Shown piece after piece: positions 24,003 through 33,446 of a stretch of DNA of 64,000 bases. The stretch spans positions 343,087 to 407,086 of the forward strand of contig NWQM01000016.1 of the NCBI GenBank assembly GCA_002798195.1, given 5' to 3'. The stretch is from Lysobacteraceae bacterium NML03-0222. Its GTDB lineage: Bacteria; Pseudomonadota; Gammaproteobacteria; Xanthomonadales; Xanthomonadaceae. A program made the position numbers and the translations under genes. Every line of letters starts with the position of its first letter. Position 1 is the first letter of the stretch. The notes below the pieces were generated by a model, which was given only the letters and a program-made list of their open reading frames with translations, was not told where the DNA came from and did no database searches.

Positions 24003-27000
24003 TCAGAGTCCAGGCTTGCCCGAAAGTCGGTCATAAACCTGGCCGCCCAGCCACTTGGAAACCAGCTCCTGCATGTCCGGCTTGCTCATGTAGTCGCTGA
24101 ACAATTCTTCATTCAACTCCATGCGCTCAATGAAGAGCGATTCCAACACCTGGCGGAAAACGAGCTGAAATTTGTCCAGCGGGTTGACTTCGGCGGCTTT
24201 TTGCAGGGTTTCGTTCTGGCTGGCGGCTTCGGCAATCTGGTCGAAGAACAGTTGGTCAGCTTCATTGAGTTCGCCGCCGAAGCGCTCGTTGATGATGTCG
24301 ATCAGGCGCGAGAGCGGCACCTGCTCTTCGCGCACCATGCCCGAGCCCACTTCGCGCGGGCCGTCCAGGGGTTTGGCATAGCCTTCGTTCAGGCTGATTG
24401 AGCCCTCACTGATTTTTTGCAGGCGGTAGTAATCGAGCTCGACTTCCTCATCAAACTGGTAGCCCGGCCCGCTTGTGCGTTTGGGCAGTTTCAGCGCCAG
24501 GTGCCGCAGATAGGTGAACAGTTTTTCCAGATCACTGTCCTGATAGGGAATGACCTGGCTCAAAAAGCTGTACAGATTGCGGAAGGCTTGCAGTTTGCCG
24601 CGCCACAGTTCGGCCTCTTCTGGCTGGGCAGCTTGCAACTGCCTGAAACGCGCCGTAGCCAAGTCAATCAGCGCATTCATGGCCTTGTGGTCGCCGGGGC
24701 TTTGACGGCGTTTGGGGGCGAAAAACACACGCGCAAACTCGGCCACTTCGGTTTGCAGGTACATGCCTGAGGCATCCAGCTCGGCCTTGATTTCGTAAAG
24801 CCGGTCGGGATCGACTGCCTCGCCCATCACCGCGCCTTCGTAATACTGGCGGAAGGCTTCCTGAATATCGGCAGGGTCGTTAGCAAAATCCAGAACGAAA
24901 GTATCGTCCTTGAGCGGATGAGTGCGGTTGAGGCGCGAGAGCGTCTGCACCGCCTGAATCCCGGCCAGGCGCTTGTCCACATACAGGGTATGCAACTGCG
25001 GCTGATCAAATCCGGTCTGGTATTTTTCCGCCACCAGCAACACGCGGAAATCCGGCTTGGCAAAAGTGTCGGGCAGGTCTTTTTCCTTCAACCCGCCGTT
25101 CATATCGACTTCGGTGTATTGCTTTTGCGGGATTTTGTCGTCCTCCACCGAGCCAGAAAACGCCACCAGACTTTTGATGGCATAGCCTTTTTCACGGATG
25201 TAGCGGTCGAACTCCTGCTTGTAGCGCACCGCCTCCAGCCGCGAGCCGGTCACCACCATGGCCTTGGCGCGGCCACCGATTTTGTGGCGGGTGAATTGCT
25301 GGAAATGCTCCACCATCACTTCGGTTTTCTGGCCGATATTGTGCGGATGCAGGCGCATAAATCGCGCCAGCGCCCTGGCGGCTTTTTTGCGCTCGACATT
25401 GGGATCGTTTTCGACGCTTTTGATCAGTTTGTAATAAGTTTTGTAGCTGACATAGTGCTTGAGCACGTCCTCGATAAAGCCCTCTTCAACGGCCTGGCGC
25501 ATGCTGTAGCGGTGGAAGGGCTCGCCGCCGCGCCCGAATATCGCCAGCGTTTTGTGCTTGGGCGTAGCGGTAAAGGCGAAAAAGCTGATATTGGGCTGGC
25601 GGCCACGCTGGGTCATGCTGCGAAACAGCCGCTCCAGTTCCGCCTCGCCTTCTTCCTCGGCCATCGCCTGTGCCTGCTGACGCAGTGCGGCGCCACCCAG
25701 CACGCCTTTGAGCTCCGTGACCGTTTCGCCCGATTGCGAACTATGCGCCTCATCCACGATAACTGCGTATTTGCGCGTGGGCAGGTGGCTGCCCGCCTCG
25801 CCGCGCGCTTCATTAAGACGCGCCAGTTGATCGGACACAAACGGGAATTTTTGCAGCGTGGTGATGATGATGGGCACGCCTGCTTCCAGCGCCTCAGCCA
25901 GTTGCCGTGAATCCTCATCGATTTTCTGCACCACGCCCTGACGGTGCTCGAACTGGTAAATGGTGTTCTGCAACTGGCGATCCAGCACCACGCGGTCGGT
26001 AATCACCACCACGCTGTCAAACACCCGCTCATCCTGCGCGTTGTGCAGGCTGGAGAGCCGGTGCGCCAGCCAGGCGATGGTATTGCTTTTGCCGCTGCCT
26101 GCCGAATGCTCAATCAAATAGTTATGCCCCACTCCTTCACGGGCGGCCGCCGCCACCATCTGCCGCACCACCTGCCACTGGTGATAACGCGGGAAAATCA
26201 GGCTTTCCTTGCGCAGCTTTTTGCCATCGTCGCCGGTTTTTTCTTCGACATGCAAATGCAGAAAACGCGCCAGCAAATCCAGCAGGCTGTCGCGCTGCAA
26301 GACCTCTTCCCACAAATAGGCGGTTTTGTAATTGCGCCCGGCGCTGTCGGGCGGATTGCCCGCACCGCCGTCAAAGCCACGGTTGAACGGAAGAAAGCGC
26401 GTGGCGCTGCCTGCCAGGCTTGTGGTCATATGCGCTTCTTCGGTATCCAGCGCAAAATGCACCAGCGCGCGCTTGGAAAACACAAAAATCGGCTCGCGCG
26501 GATCGCGGTCATGGCGGTATTGGCGCATGGCATCGGCCACCATCTGCCCGCTCAAGGGGTTTTTCAGCTCCAGCGTGACCACCGGAATGCCGTTGAGCGA
26601 CAGCACCACATCCAGCGACTGTTCCGACTTGGGGCTGAAGCGCAATTGCCGCGTCAGCCCCAGGCGATTGGCCTGATAACGCGCCTTCAGTGCCGGGTTC
26701 AAGCCATGCGCCGGGCGGAAATAGGCCATGTGCAGGGTACGGCCATAACATTTGAAACCGTGGCGCAAGGTCGCCAACGCGCCATGCGTATCCAGCCATT
26801 TGCACAGCGACTCCAGCACCCGCGCGCCGGTTTGCTCGCCATGCACAGCCGCCAATTTGTCCCAGGTCGCGCCCTGCGTGGCGCGGATAAAGGCCAGCGC
26901 CTCTTCCGGAAATATCGCCCGTTCACGATCAAAACCCCTGGCCGCAAGCTGCGTATAACCACCGGCCAGCAGCGAGGCTTCAATGGCGGATTCGAAAGCG

Positions 27001-27020
27001 GCTTCAGAGGTGGGTTTCAT
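24003..27020 (-). CDS. hsdR: Type I restriction enzyme, subunit R
   Basis: The 1005-residue protein combines a PD-(D/E)xK nuclease (Asp 137, then TLELK with Glu 151 and Lys 153) with a superfamily 2 translocase: Walker A SAGSGKS (306-312), DEAHSSQSG near 415, the FTATPKHKTL motif, and QTGFDQPQLHTLYVDKRLAG with TLSRLNR (motifs V-VI). In a complex with HsdM and HsdS it reels in and cuts unmodified DNA. The start overlaps the end of the PtuB-like gene by 17 bp, so its translation is coupled to that gene and not to hsdS. Confidence 0.93.
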   Translation of the reverse strand: MKPTSEAAFESAIEASLLAGGYTQLAARGFDRERAIFPEEALAFIRATQGATWDKLAAVHGEQTGARVLESLCKWLDTHGALATLRHGFKCYGRTLHMAYFRPAHGLNPALKARYQANRLGLTRQLRFSPKSEQSLDVVLSLNGIPVVTLELKNPLSGQMVADAMRQYRHDRDPREPIFVFSKRALVHFALDTEEAHMTTSLAGSATRFLPFNRGFDGGAGNPPDSAGRNYKTAYLWEEVLQRDSLLDLLARFLHLHVEEKTGDDGKKLRKESLIFPRYHQWQVVRQMVAAAAREGVGHNYLIEHSAGSGKSNTIAWLAHRLSSLHNAQDERVFDSVVVITDRVVLDRQLQNTIYQFEHRQGVVQKIDEDSRQLAEALEAGVPIIITTLQKFPFVSDQLARLNEARGEAGSHLPTRKYAVIVDEAHSSQSGETVTELKGVLGGAALRQQAQAMAEEEGEAELERLFRSMTQRGRQPNISFFAFTATPKHKTLAIFGRGGEPFHRYSMRQAVEEGFIEDVLKHYVSYKTYYKLIKSVENDPNVERKKAARALARFMRLHPHNIGQKTEVMVEHFQQFTRHKIGGRAKAMVVTGSRLEAVRYKQEFDRYIREKGYAIKSLVAFSGSVEDDKIPQKQYTEVDMNGGLKEKDLPDTFAKPDFRVLLVAEKYQTGFDQPQLHTLYVDKRLAGIQAVQTLSRLNRTHPLKDDTFVLDFANDPADIQEAFRQYYEGAVMGEAVDPDRLYEIKAELDASGMYLQTEVAEFARVFFAPKRRQSPGDHKAMNALIDLATARFRQLQAAQPEEAELWRGKLQAFRNLYSFLSQVIPYQDSDLEKLFTYLRHLALKLPKRTSGPGYQFDEEVELDYYRLQKISEGSISLNEGYAKPLDGPREVGSGMVREEQVPLSRLIDIINERFGGELNEADQLFFDQIAEAASQNETLQKAAEVNPLDKFQLVFRQVLESLFIERMELNEELFSDYMSKPDMQELVSKWLGGQVYDRLSGKPGL

Positions 27021-27720
27021 TGATATGGCTCCTTGCTACCGACTCGATAACATAAGCAAACTCCGGCAACCGTTCATCAACCGGTGTAGTGACTGCTTGA
27101 ATTACTTCGATGAAATCTTCTCGTGTTTGGATAACATCTGGATCAAGCCAAACTGAAAGTGCAGATAGTCGCCAGCCTTTCAGCGTTTCATGATCCAGCT
27201 TGAGCACAGCGACACTGCTAATTCCTGACTCATCCGCTCCCTCTACACTGCCATCTGCTTCACGGAAGACGAAATGCTTTTCGCATCCCTCCATTGTGGG
27301 AAGTACAGGTAGTTCCTGATCAGCTTTGACTACTGCTCCAAAACGCTCGACAGCCGCTCCGCACACTTCCAAAGCGACAATCATGTTTTGATAATTGAGA
27401 TCATCGGCAACTACCCGACCAAACTCTTTTCCTTGAGCTTCGATCTCAATACGGCATATCTTTTGGCACTTCAGATGTTCAATATGATTTTTGAAACTCA
27501 CACTGCTGCTGTTTGACTGAAGTTTTGAAATTCGATCATCAACAGGTGCACCTGTGTATCCGCAAATGCCGTACTGCTCGCGGGTAAGAGTGTCACGTAA
27601 CTCAGATTTTCGTGGAAAATCGCGGTAGGTAAGATTCACAGGTTCAGGCTCAATGGACAACTGCCTATCGATAAACGATTGAATGCAATCTGGGGTATTA
27701 TTTTTATTAATTCTCTTCAT
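27004..27720 (-). CDS. PtuB-like HNH protein (Septu-like defence)
   Basis: The 238-residue protein has an N-terminal REQYGICGYTGAPVDDR block (Cys 53), then KNHIEHLKCQ with His 79, Glu 81 and His 82, a later NYQNMIVALEVCGAA, and LKLDHETLKGWR. This layout is that of TIGR02646/PtuB HNH nucleases, which partner PtuA ATPases in Septu systems and retron Ec78. Odd: the usual CxYC reads CGYTG, so the second zinc Cys is Thr. It overlaps the ATPase gene (ATGA) and hsdR (17 bp). Codon use is AT-rich. The family call is by eye. Confidence 0.65.
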   Translation of the reverse strand: MKRINKNNTPDCIQSFIDRQLSIEPEPVNLTYRDFPRKSELRDTLTREQYGICGYTGAPVDDRISKLQSNSSSVSFKNHIEHLKCQKICRIEIEAQGKEFGRVVADDLNYQNMIVALEVCGAAVERFGAVVKADQELPVLPTMEGCEKHFVFREADGSVEGADESGISSVAVLKLDHETLKGWRLSALSVWLDPDVIQTREDFIEVIQAVTTPVDERLPEFAYVIESVARSHINETHL

Positions 27721-29030
27721 TTTCCAAGACGCTCTATTCTTTCGATCATAGATGCCAACCTCTGAATTGCTTCAGTATTACCAACATCCTTTCTTAAGGA
27801 GGATATCTGTAACCTTGCGCTATCAAGATCTTTTTCTGAAATCAATCGAGCGGCATTTTCCAGCCTCGCATCAACTTCTTGATTGATCTCGCTTGCATCC
27901 ATAAGCACATTGAGAATCCAGTTCGAGTCTGTCCCATAGGCCATGGCTGGAATATCAACAACCATTCTTCCAGCTTGCCAAGTCAACAACCTAACGCAAC
28001 GCGCTTCAACTTCTCCGATCACTTGGGGCGAGTGCGTAGTGACAACAAACTGACAACCTTTAAAGATGTTCGGCAGTCTTTTTATCACCTCGCGCTGCCA
28101 CTTCGGGTGCAAGTGCAATTCTATTTCGTCGATCAAAACCAGCGCTGTACCTTCTGCAATCGGATTTTCGCTGTTGGGATTTGCAATGGCAAGGCGGCGT
28201 GTAAGGTCGAACACCAAAGCCAGCAGGCCTCGTTCACCATCGGATAACTGGTGCAAGTAAAAAGGCTGGCCGCGCTTGTCCACCACAAAACCAAGGCGCG
28301 GTTGCTCTTGGATGCGCAGATCGCTGAACTCAGGCATAAGGTCGCTGACCACGGCTCGCAGTGCATCCAACACTTTGAGACGACGCGGTTCATTGTCCAC
28401 GCCCAGCTTCTCCTGGGTACGGAACCAATGCATGAACTCGCGTAGCTCTACCTCGCGATCATGCAGAGCCCGGTCATAGGCAATGGATGGGGCAAAGGGC
28501 TTGGCTTCGGGCAAGTTACGCGGCTGACCGGGTAATTGGCGTTTGGGGGAAAAATACACTGCCAATGGCGGATAAGCTGCATTTTTCAGAGTCGCCAGTG
28601 CAATGCGAGTCTCTTGCATGCCCGCTTCCAGCTCGCCTGTCAACGTGCGGGTGCTCAGTGCTTGAGCGAAGTCAATGGCGCCAGTAGCGGCTTCCGCCTG
28701 CCGTAATAGCATGAAGCGATCACCTTTCTCGTCCGCCGCTCGCAAGCGTTGCACCCCAGCATTGATAATTTGTCCGTTGATCTGGATGCGTGCAAACGCC
28801 TCCAACGACACTTTGTCACCGTGGATGAGATCATCGGTGAAGTACAGCGGTGCAGAGCGTGATGAGGTGAACTCTGGCATTGCCCGCGACAGCAGCACCG
28901 CCAGCGTATGCAGCACAGTGGACTTACCCACGCCGTTAACGCCAGCAATCAGCGTCACATCCGGCTCGAAAGAAATATCAAGCTGTTCAAAACCGCCGCA
29001 GTGTTTGAGGGAGAGGGACTCCAGTTTCAT
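27717..29030 (-). CDS. PtuA-like AAA/ABC-type ATPase (Septu-like defence)
   Basis: The 437-residue protein is an OLD/RecF-like ATPase: Walker A GVNGVGKST (30-38), signature LSDGERG (262-268), Walker B ALVLIDEIELHLHP (297-309) and the switch THSPQV. ATPases of this form paired with a PtuB-type HNH protein make the Septu anti-phage system, where the ATPase part controls the nuclease. It starts within the hsdS stop (ATGA), so the pair is embedded in the type I R-M operon. It could instead be one of the R-linked ORFs often found in hsd loci; the HNH partner favours Septu. Confidence 0.75.
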   Translation of the reverse strand: MKLESLSLKHCGGFEQLDISFEPDVTLIAGVNGVGKSTVLHTLAVLLSRAMPEFTSSRSAPLYFTDDLIHGDKVSLEAFARIQINGQIINAGVQRLRAADEKGDRFMLLRQAEAATGAIDFAQALSTRTLTGELEAGMQETRIALATLKNAAYPPLAVYFSPKRQLPGQPRNLPEAKPFAPSIAYDRALHDREVELREFMHWFRTQEKLGVDNEPRRLKVLDALRAVVSDLMPEFSDLRIQEQPRLGFVVDKRGQPFYLHQLSDGERGLLALVFDLTRRLAIANPNSENPIAEGTALVLIDEIELHLHPKWQREVIKRLPNIFKGCQFVVTTHSPQVIGEVEARCVRLLTWQAGRMVVDIPAMAYGTDSNWILNVLMDASEINQEVDARLENAARLISEKDLDSARLQISSLRKDVGNTEAIQRLASMIERIERLGK

Positions 29031-30277
29031 GCCCCCATCTCCTTCAGGGATATTTGTCCGGTAACGGCGGCTGTAATCAGGGCGGCGCGGCGTTCTTTTG
29101 CCAGTTTAATTGATTGCTCAAGACTCGTACGCAAGGCGGCGGCTTTGTTTTGGTCGCTCTTGATTGCCTCCACAATTGCGGCTTGTTCCCGATGCGGCGG
29201 AACGGGCAGCCGCATTTCAAAAAAGTTTTCCGGATACAGGCGCAAGCGCGATGACCAGACGCCTTTTGACCAACGGTTCACTTCTGCAACAAAAGGCCGG
29301 GAGCGGCACAAAAGCTCCATGTATTCAGGCAGCAGTTCGCCCTTTGCTGTGTACACGTGGTAGTCGGGGCTGACGATGCCTGCCAATGGACTGATGCCCA
29401 TTGCGCCCATCCATGCCCAGAGTGTGTTGATGACCAGATCGCCGGGCAGACAGCGTTTGTAGCCGCTCTTGTCATCTGCCTCGAACATGTAAACGTCCTT
29501 CTCTGCCCGCGAGGTCAAGCCGGTGATATGGGAAACGGTGAGCAGTTCTTCCGAGCCATCCTCTGAACGCTCATCGCGCACGGCAAAAAGATTCTTGGCG
29601 CGATCTATATCCCAATGCGCCGGGATGTCGCCTAACCACTCTTGGCCGGAGGGTTTGAGCGCGGTGTCGGGGTTGAGGCCACGGGTGACCAAGCGGCTGA
29701 TTAAGGCGCTGCGTTTTTCTTCCAGCAAGGCCAGCATGCGTTCTTTTTCGGCGATCAGGCTGTCGATGCGGGCGGTTTCGCGGTCGAGGTAGTCGGCGAT
29801 AGATTGCTGTTCTTTTTCGTCAGGGAAAGGTATGGAAACCGAACGCAAGTCATCTGCAGAAAGCTCCATAAATGTAGAGCCCCGACCCATAGCTTCCAGA
29901 ATAGAACGTAGATGAATCAGTGCATAGTAATAAAAGCGTTCATTCACACCCTGAAAAGGGGACAGCAAAAAACAGCCTTGATTACAGGTAGATGCTTCCG
30001 CAAGGATGGCCACCTGCCCGATCGGAGCACGTTTTGACAACACAATCGACTTTTCTTTGGCCAGAGTGACACCGCAACTTTCATATCCCTCTTGAGTAAT
30101 ACGGCGTCGAGTTTCCCGAACATAATGGCCTGATAGCTTTCCCAAGTCTTCTGGTGTGACCCAATTGATGTGACCATCCCAGTATTCTTTGATGCCACTT
30201 GCGGGTGTTGAACCTGTTTTAACATCAAACAGATAGCGCAAACGTCTCTCGGCAGAAGCAATAGAAAATTTGGGCAT
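29027..30277 (-). CDS. hsdS: Type I restriction enzyme, specificity subunit
   Basis: The 416-residue protein has two target recognition domains with the repeated conserved helices typical of HsdS: VSIPFPDEKEQQSIADYLDR in the middle and MRLPVPPHREQAAIVEAIKS at the end, each followed by a long helix (ALLEEKRSALISRLVTRGL; ALRTSLEQSIKLAKERRAAL). The two domains bind the two half-sites of a bipartite target. Start and hsdM stop share bases (TAATG). Confidence 0.93.
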   Translation of the reverse strand: MPKFSIASAERRLRYLFDVKTGSTPASGIKEYWDGHINWVTPEDLGKLSGHYVRETRRRITQEGYESCGVTLAKEKSIVLSKRAPIGQVAILAEASTCNQGCFLLSPFQGVNERFYYYALIHLRSILEAMGRGSTFMELSADDLRSVSIPFPDEKEQQSIADYLDRETARIDSLIAEKERMLALLEEKRSALISRLVTRGLNPDTALKPSGQEWLGDIPAHWDIDRAKNLFAVRDERSEDGSEELLTVSHITGLTSRAEKDVYMFEADDKSGYKRCLPGDLVINTLWAWMGAMGISPLAGIVSPDYHVYTAKGELLPEYMELLCRSRPFVAEVNRWSKGVWSSRLRLYPENFFEMRLPVPPHREQAAIVEAIKSDQNKAAALRTSLEQSIKLAKERRAALITAAVTGQISLKEMGA

Positions 30278-32406
30278 TACTCCACCACCTCCCCCAGCAG
30301 CGCCATGATGCGTTTTTCCACTTCGGCCAGTTCGGCATCGATTTCGGCCAGCGGGCGCGGGGGTTGGTATTGGAAGAATACGCGGTTGAAGTTGATTTCA
30401 TAGCCCACTTTGCCGATGCCGCCGTCTTGCTCGTCCACGGTTTCGCGGTCTATCCAGGCGTCGGGCACGTAGGGGCTGACTTCGCGCTGCATGTAGCTGA
30501 CGATGTTTTCTTTGAGGGGGATGTTTTCGGCGTCTTTCAGCGCCGGGTCGGGTTCGTATTCGATAAAGCCGCGTTGGCCGTCGGGGTAGAGGCCAAGCAG
30601 GGCGTACAGGGCCTGGGTGGTGAAGTTTTCAGGTAGCCTTTGGCCGGGGAAAAACCGGCTATTGCCCAGCGGGTCGGTTTTGTGGTGTTTGGCTATTACC
30701 GGGGCGGCCTGGGCGTCCACGGTGGTAAAGCATTCGCGGAAGATTTTTTTCTGGGCGCTGCCTTTGGCGCCTTTGGCCCAGCCTTCCATGTGGGCGGGCA
30801 GGGTTTTAAAGACGCGCTGCACGCTTTCCCAAGCGGCATTCCAGTCCAGCAACGGTTCGCTGCCCAGTTCGTCCTGCACGGCTTGCAGGGCGTCGAACAG
30901 TTCCGGGCAGGTGTTGAGAAAGCGTTCGCGGGCGTCTTGAGTGATTTCAAAGCGCAGGCGCAATGGGCGCTGTACGCTGATGCGGCGGTAGCCGAAGTCG
31001 CGGTTGTCAAATACGCGGCTGGTGGGGCTGTTTTCCGGCGCGCCGTGTTCGCGGCTGATGTGGTCGATGGCGGCCTGATCCAGATAGCGGCGCTTGTCGC
31101 CCAGGCTGCGCTTCATGGGGGTGTAGCGTTCGCGGGCGTCGATGAGCTGGATTTTGCCTTTGCGGTGTTCGGCCTTGCGGTTGGTGACTACCCAGACAAA
31201 GGTGCCGATGCCGGTGTTGTAGAACATCTGCTCGGGCAAGGCGATGATGGCTTCGAGCTGGTCGCGCTCGATGATCCAGCGGCGGATTTCGCTTTCGCCG
31301 CTGCCGGCGCTGCCGGTGAACAGCGGCGAGCCGTTGAAGACGATGGCGGCGCGGGAGCCGGGTTTGTTGCGATCGCCGGGCTTGTGGTCCTGAAACTTGC
31401 TCATCATGTAGAGCAGAAACAGCAGCGCGCCGTCGTTGATGCGCGGCAGTTTGCCGCTGTAGCCGAAAAAGTCGGGCCAGCGGTCGATGGTTTTCTTTTC
31501 GGCTTTCCAGTCCACGCCAAAGGGCGGGTTGGCGAGCAGATAGTCGAAACGGTGTTTTGGAAAGGGGTCGCCGGTGAGGGTGTTGCCCAGCGCGATTTGC
31601 CCATCCTGATGGCCTTTGATGAGCAGGTCGGAGGCGGCCACGGCGTAGGCGCGCGCGTTGTAGTCCTGCCCGAAGACTTTGACCGTGGCCTGTTCGTTAT
31701 GGGCGCGAATCCAGTTTTGCGCTTCGGCCAGCATGCCGCCGGTGCCGCAGGCGGGGTCGCAGATGGTGACGATGACGCCGGCCTGGGTGAGTACGCGGGT
31801 ATCGGGCTCCAGCAGCAGGTTGACCATGAGCTGGATGACTTCGCGCGGGGTGAAGTGGTCGCCGGCGGTTTCGTTGGCGGCTTCGTTGAAGCGGCGGATC
31901 AGGTCTTCAAACACCAGGCCCATGGTGATGTTGTCTACGCGGGCGGGATGTAGGTCGATGTTGGCGAACTGGGAGACGACTTGATAAAGGCGGTTGGATT
32001 CTTCGAGTTTTTCGATTTCCTTGTCGAATTCGAAGTGTTCAAAAATCTTGCGGACGTTTTCTGAAAAGCCGTTGATGTAGTCGGCCAGATGGCGGGCGAT
32101 GTGGTCCGGGTCGCCCTTGAGCTTTTGAAAGTCCAAGGGGCTGTGGTTGTGAAAGCCCAGCGGCTTGCCGTTCTCGTCCGTGGCAAGCTGGTTGAGGATG
32201 GCATCGATATTGGGGATTTTCTTCGTCTTGAGCTGCTCGTAACGCTTGAGCACGGCCTCCTTGCTAGGGGCAAGCACGGCATCGAAACGGCGCAGCACGG
32301 TTAGCGGCAGCATGACGCGCTCGTATTGCGGCGGGCGGTACGGGCCGCGCAATAGATCGGCCACCGACCAGATGAAGTTGGCAAGTTGTTGAAAGTGGGC
32401 GCTCAT
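30277..32406 (-). CDS. hsdM: Type I restriction enzyme, methylase subunit
   Basis: The 709-residue protein has an N-terminal helical HsdM_N domain (FIWSVADLLRGPYRPPQYER), AdoMet motif I CDPACGTGGML near 214, and catalytic motif IV ANPPFG near 292, that of N6-adenine methyltransferases. It is longer than EcoKI-type M (~530), as in several other type I families, with a C-terminal extension ending in a coiled-coil-like stretch. Start 32406 is preferred because AAAGGAG lies 8 nt before it; the two upstream ATGs are too close to that site or have none. Confidence 0.93.
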   Translation of the reverse strand: MSAHFQQLANFIWSVADLLRGPYRPPQYERVMLPLTVLRRFDAVLAPSKEAVLKRYEQLKTKKIPNIDAILNQLATDENGKPLGFHNHSPLDFQKLKGDPDHIARHLADYINGFSENVRKIFEHFEFDKEIEKLEESNRLYQVVSQFANIDLHPARVDNITMGLVFEDLIRRFNEAANETAGDHFTPREVIQLMVNLLLEPDTRVLTQAGVIVTICDPACGTGGMLAEAQNWIRAHNEQATVKVFGQDYNARAYAVAASDLLIKGHQDGQIALGNTLTGDPFPKHRFDYLLANPPFGVDWKAEKKTIDRWPDFFGYSGKLPRINDGALLFLLYMMSKFQDHKPGDRNKPGSRAAIVFNGSPLFTGSAGSGESEIRRWIIERDQLEAIIALPEQMFYNTGIGTFVWVVTNRKAEHRKGKIQLIDARERYTPMKRSLGDKRRYLDQAAIDHISREHGAPENSPTSRVFDNRDFGYRRISVQRPLRLRFEITQDARERFLNTCPELFDALQAVQDELGSEPLLDWNAAWESVQRVFKTLPAHMEGWAKGAKGSAQKKIFRECFTTVDAQAAPVIAKHHKTDPLGNSRFFPGQRLPENFTTQALYALLGLYPDGQRGFIEYEPDPALKDAENIPLKENIVSYMQREVSPYVPDAWIDRETVDEQDGGIGKVGYEINFNRVFFQYQPPRPLAEIDAELAEVEKRIMALLGEVVE

Positions 32407-32425
32407 CGGCATGGCTCCTTTGCAC

Positions 32426-33418
32426 TCAGGCGGGCCAATACAGGCGCTTGAGCGGCACGATACGCTTGGTTTCGGCATCTGTGGCGGGGTAGTGCTCAAT
32501 CAGGGCGCGCACCAAGCGGTCCAGTGTCCACAGTTGCAGCGGGATGGCGGCGCGGTCGGCCTCGTACTGGGCATCCTTGGTAAAGCCGCCGGTGCTGACA
32601 TACAGGCCGCGATCATCCTTGTGGCGACCGCCAAGAAAGCTGCGAATTTCCTGGCTGCCCATTTGCCCCTTGCGGTGCTTGACTTCCACCACGATGCGCG
32701 GGTGCTCAAAACCAAAACCATCGGGCGAGGCCACGATGTCTTTGCCGCGATCAGGACCGGGAGGAGAAATTTCGGTTTTGTAGCCCATGGCGCGCAAAAT
32801 ACCGGCGACCAGTTTCTGCATATCCTCCCAATCCAGTCCATTGACCTGGTCCTTGATGCGCTCCAGCGCTTGGGACTCAATATCGGCCAGCGGGTCGGCG
32901 ATGGCTTCTTCTTCGGCACGATCTTGCATGGGCATGGGCTTGCCTTGAAGGGCAGCCAGGATTTCGGTAGCGACTTCCTGAGGCACTTCAAACACGGTCA
33001 GGGTAGAACCCAAGCTGTTTTTGCTGCGCTCACTCAAATCGTCACGCTGCAATTCCTGCGCCTGCCACTGCACTTGGCGCGCCAGGGCCATGTCGTCATC
33101 CACCCATTGGGCGTGATACCCAGCATCTGCCATGACTTTGCCGATGGCGTACAGGCGGTTGGTAGGTGAATAAGTGATGACCCAATCACCCTTTTGAATT
33201 TCATTGACAAAACGCCAAACCTGAGAGGCACCCGATACTACTCGCCCCGGCTTGGCATGCGGCTCAAGCTGCTGGTACAGCGCAGTCAACTGCTTGCGTG
33301 TGCCGCCCTGTATGGCCTGCGCTGCCAGCCCGCTCCAGCCTATGCCCGCCACGCCACGCTCATGAAAGGCATCGTACAAACGCCCGCCATCGCCGCGCAC
33401 CATCCACATTCTTGCCAT
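32426..33418 (-). CDS. Mrr-like restriction endonuclease (type IV-like)
   Basis: The 330-residue protein ends in an Mrr-type PD-(D/E)xK domain: DWEDMQKLVAGILRAMGYKT, then PDRGKDIV (Asp 227), VVEVKHRKG (Glu 245, Lys 247) and FLGGRHKDDRGLYVSTGGFT. The first ~140 residues resemble an EVE/PUA-like reader (MWMVRGDGGRLYDAFHERGV, KGDWVITYSPTNRLYAIGKV) that could detect modified bases. Mrr-like enzymes cut DNA with foreign methylation. ATG 33418 has AGGGG upstream. It is the first gene of the defence operon, 28 bp behind guaA. Confidence 0.85.
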   Translation of the reverse strand: MARMWMVRGDGGRLYDAFHERGVAGIGWSGLAAQAIQGGTRKQLTALYQQLEPHAKPGRVVSGASQVWRFVNEIQKGDWVITYSPTNRLYAIGKVMADAGYHAQWVDDDMALARQVQWQAQELQRDDLSERSKNSLGSTLTVFEVPQEVATEILAALQGKPMPMQDRAEEEAIADPLADIESQALERIKDQVNGLDWEDMQKLVAGILRAMGYKTEISPPGPDRGKDIVASPDGFGFEHPRIVVEVKHRKGQMGSQEIRSFLGGRHKDDRGLYVSTGGFTKDAQYEADRAAIPLQLWTLDRLVRALIEHYPATDAETKRIVPLKRLYWPA

Positions 33419-33446
33419 GGTTTTTCCCCTTGTGCTTCTTTTGGCC

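Larger units (their letters stand above)
24003..33418 (-). other. Defence operon: Mrr-like, type I R-M and Septu-like pair
   Basis: Six genes on one strand in the order mrr-like, hsdM, hsdS, ptuA-like, ptuB-like, hsdR. Junctions are 19 bp, TAATG overlap, ATGA overlap, ATGA overlap and a 17-bp overlap. No promoter or terminator is seen inside. The first gene starts 28 bp after the guaA stop on the same strand. The ptuAB-like part is visibly richer in AT than hsdR and hsdM, which suggests it was added to a pre-existing hsdMSR set. Confidence 0.75.
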
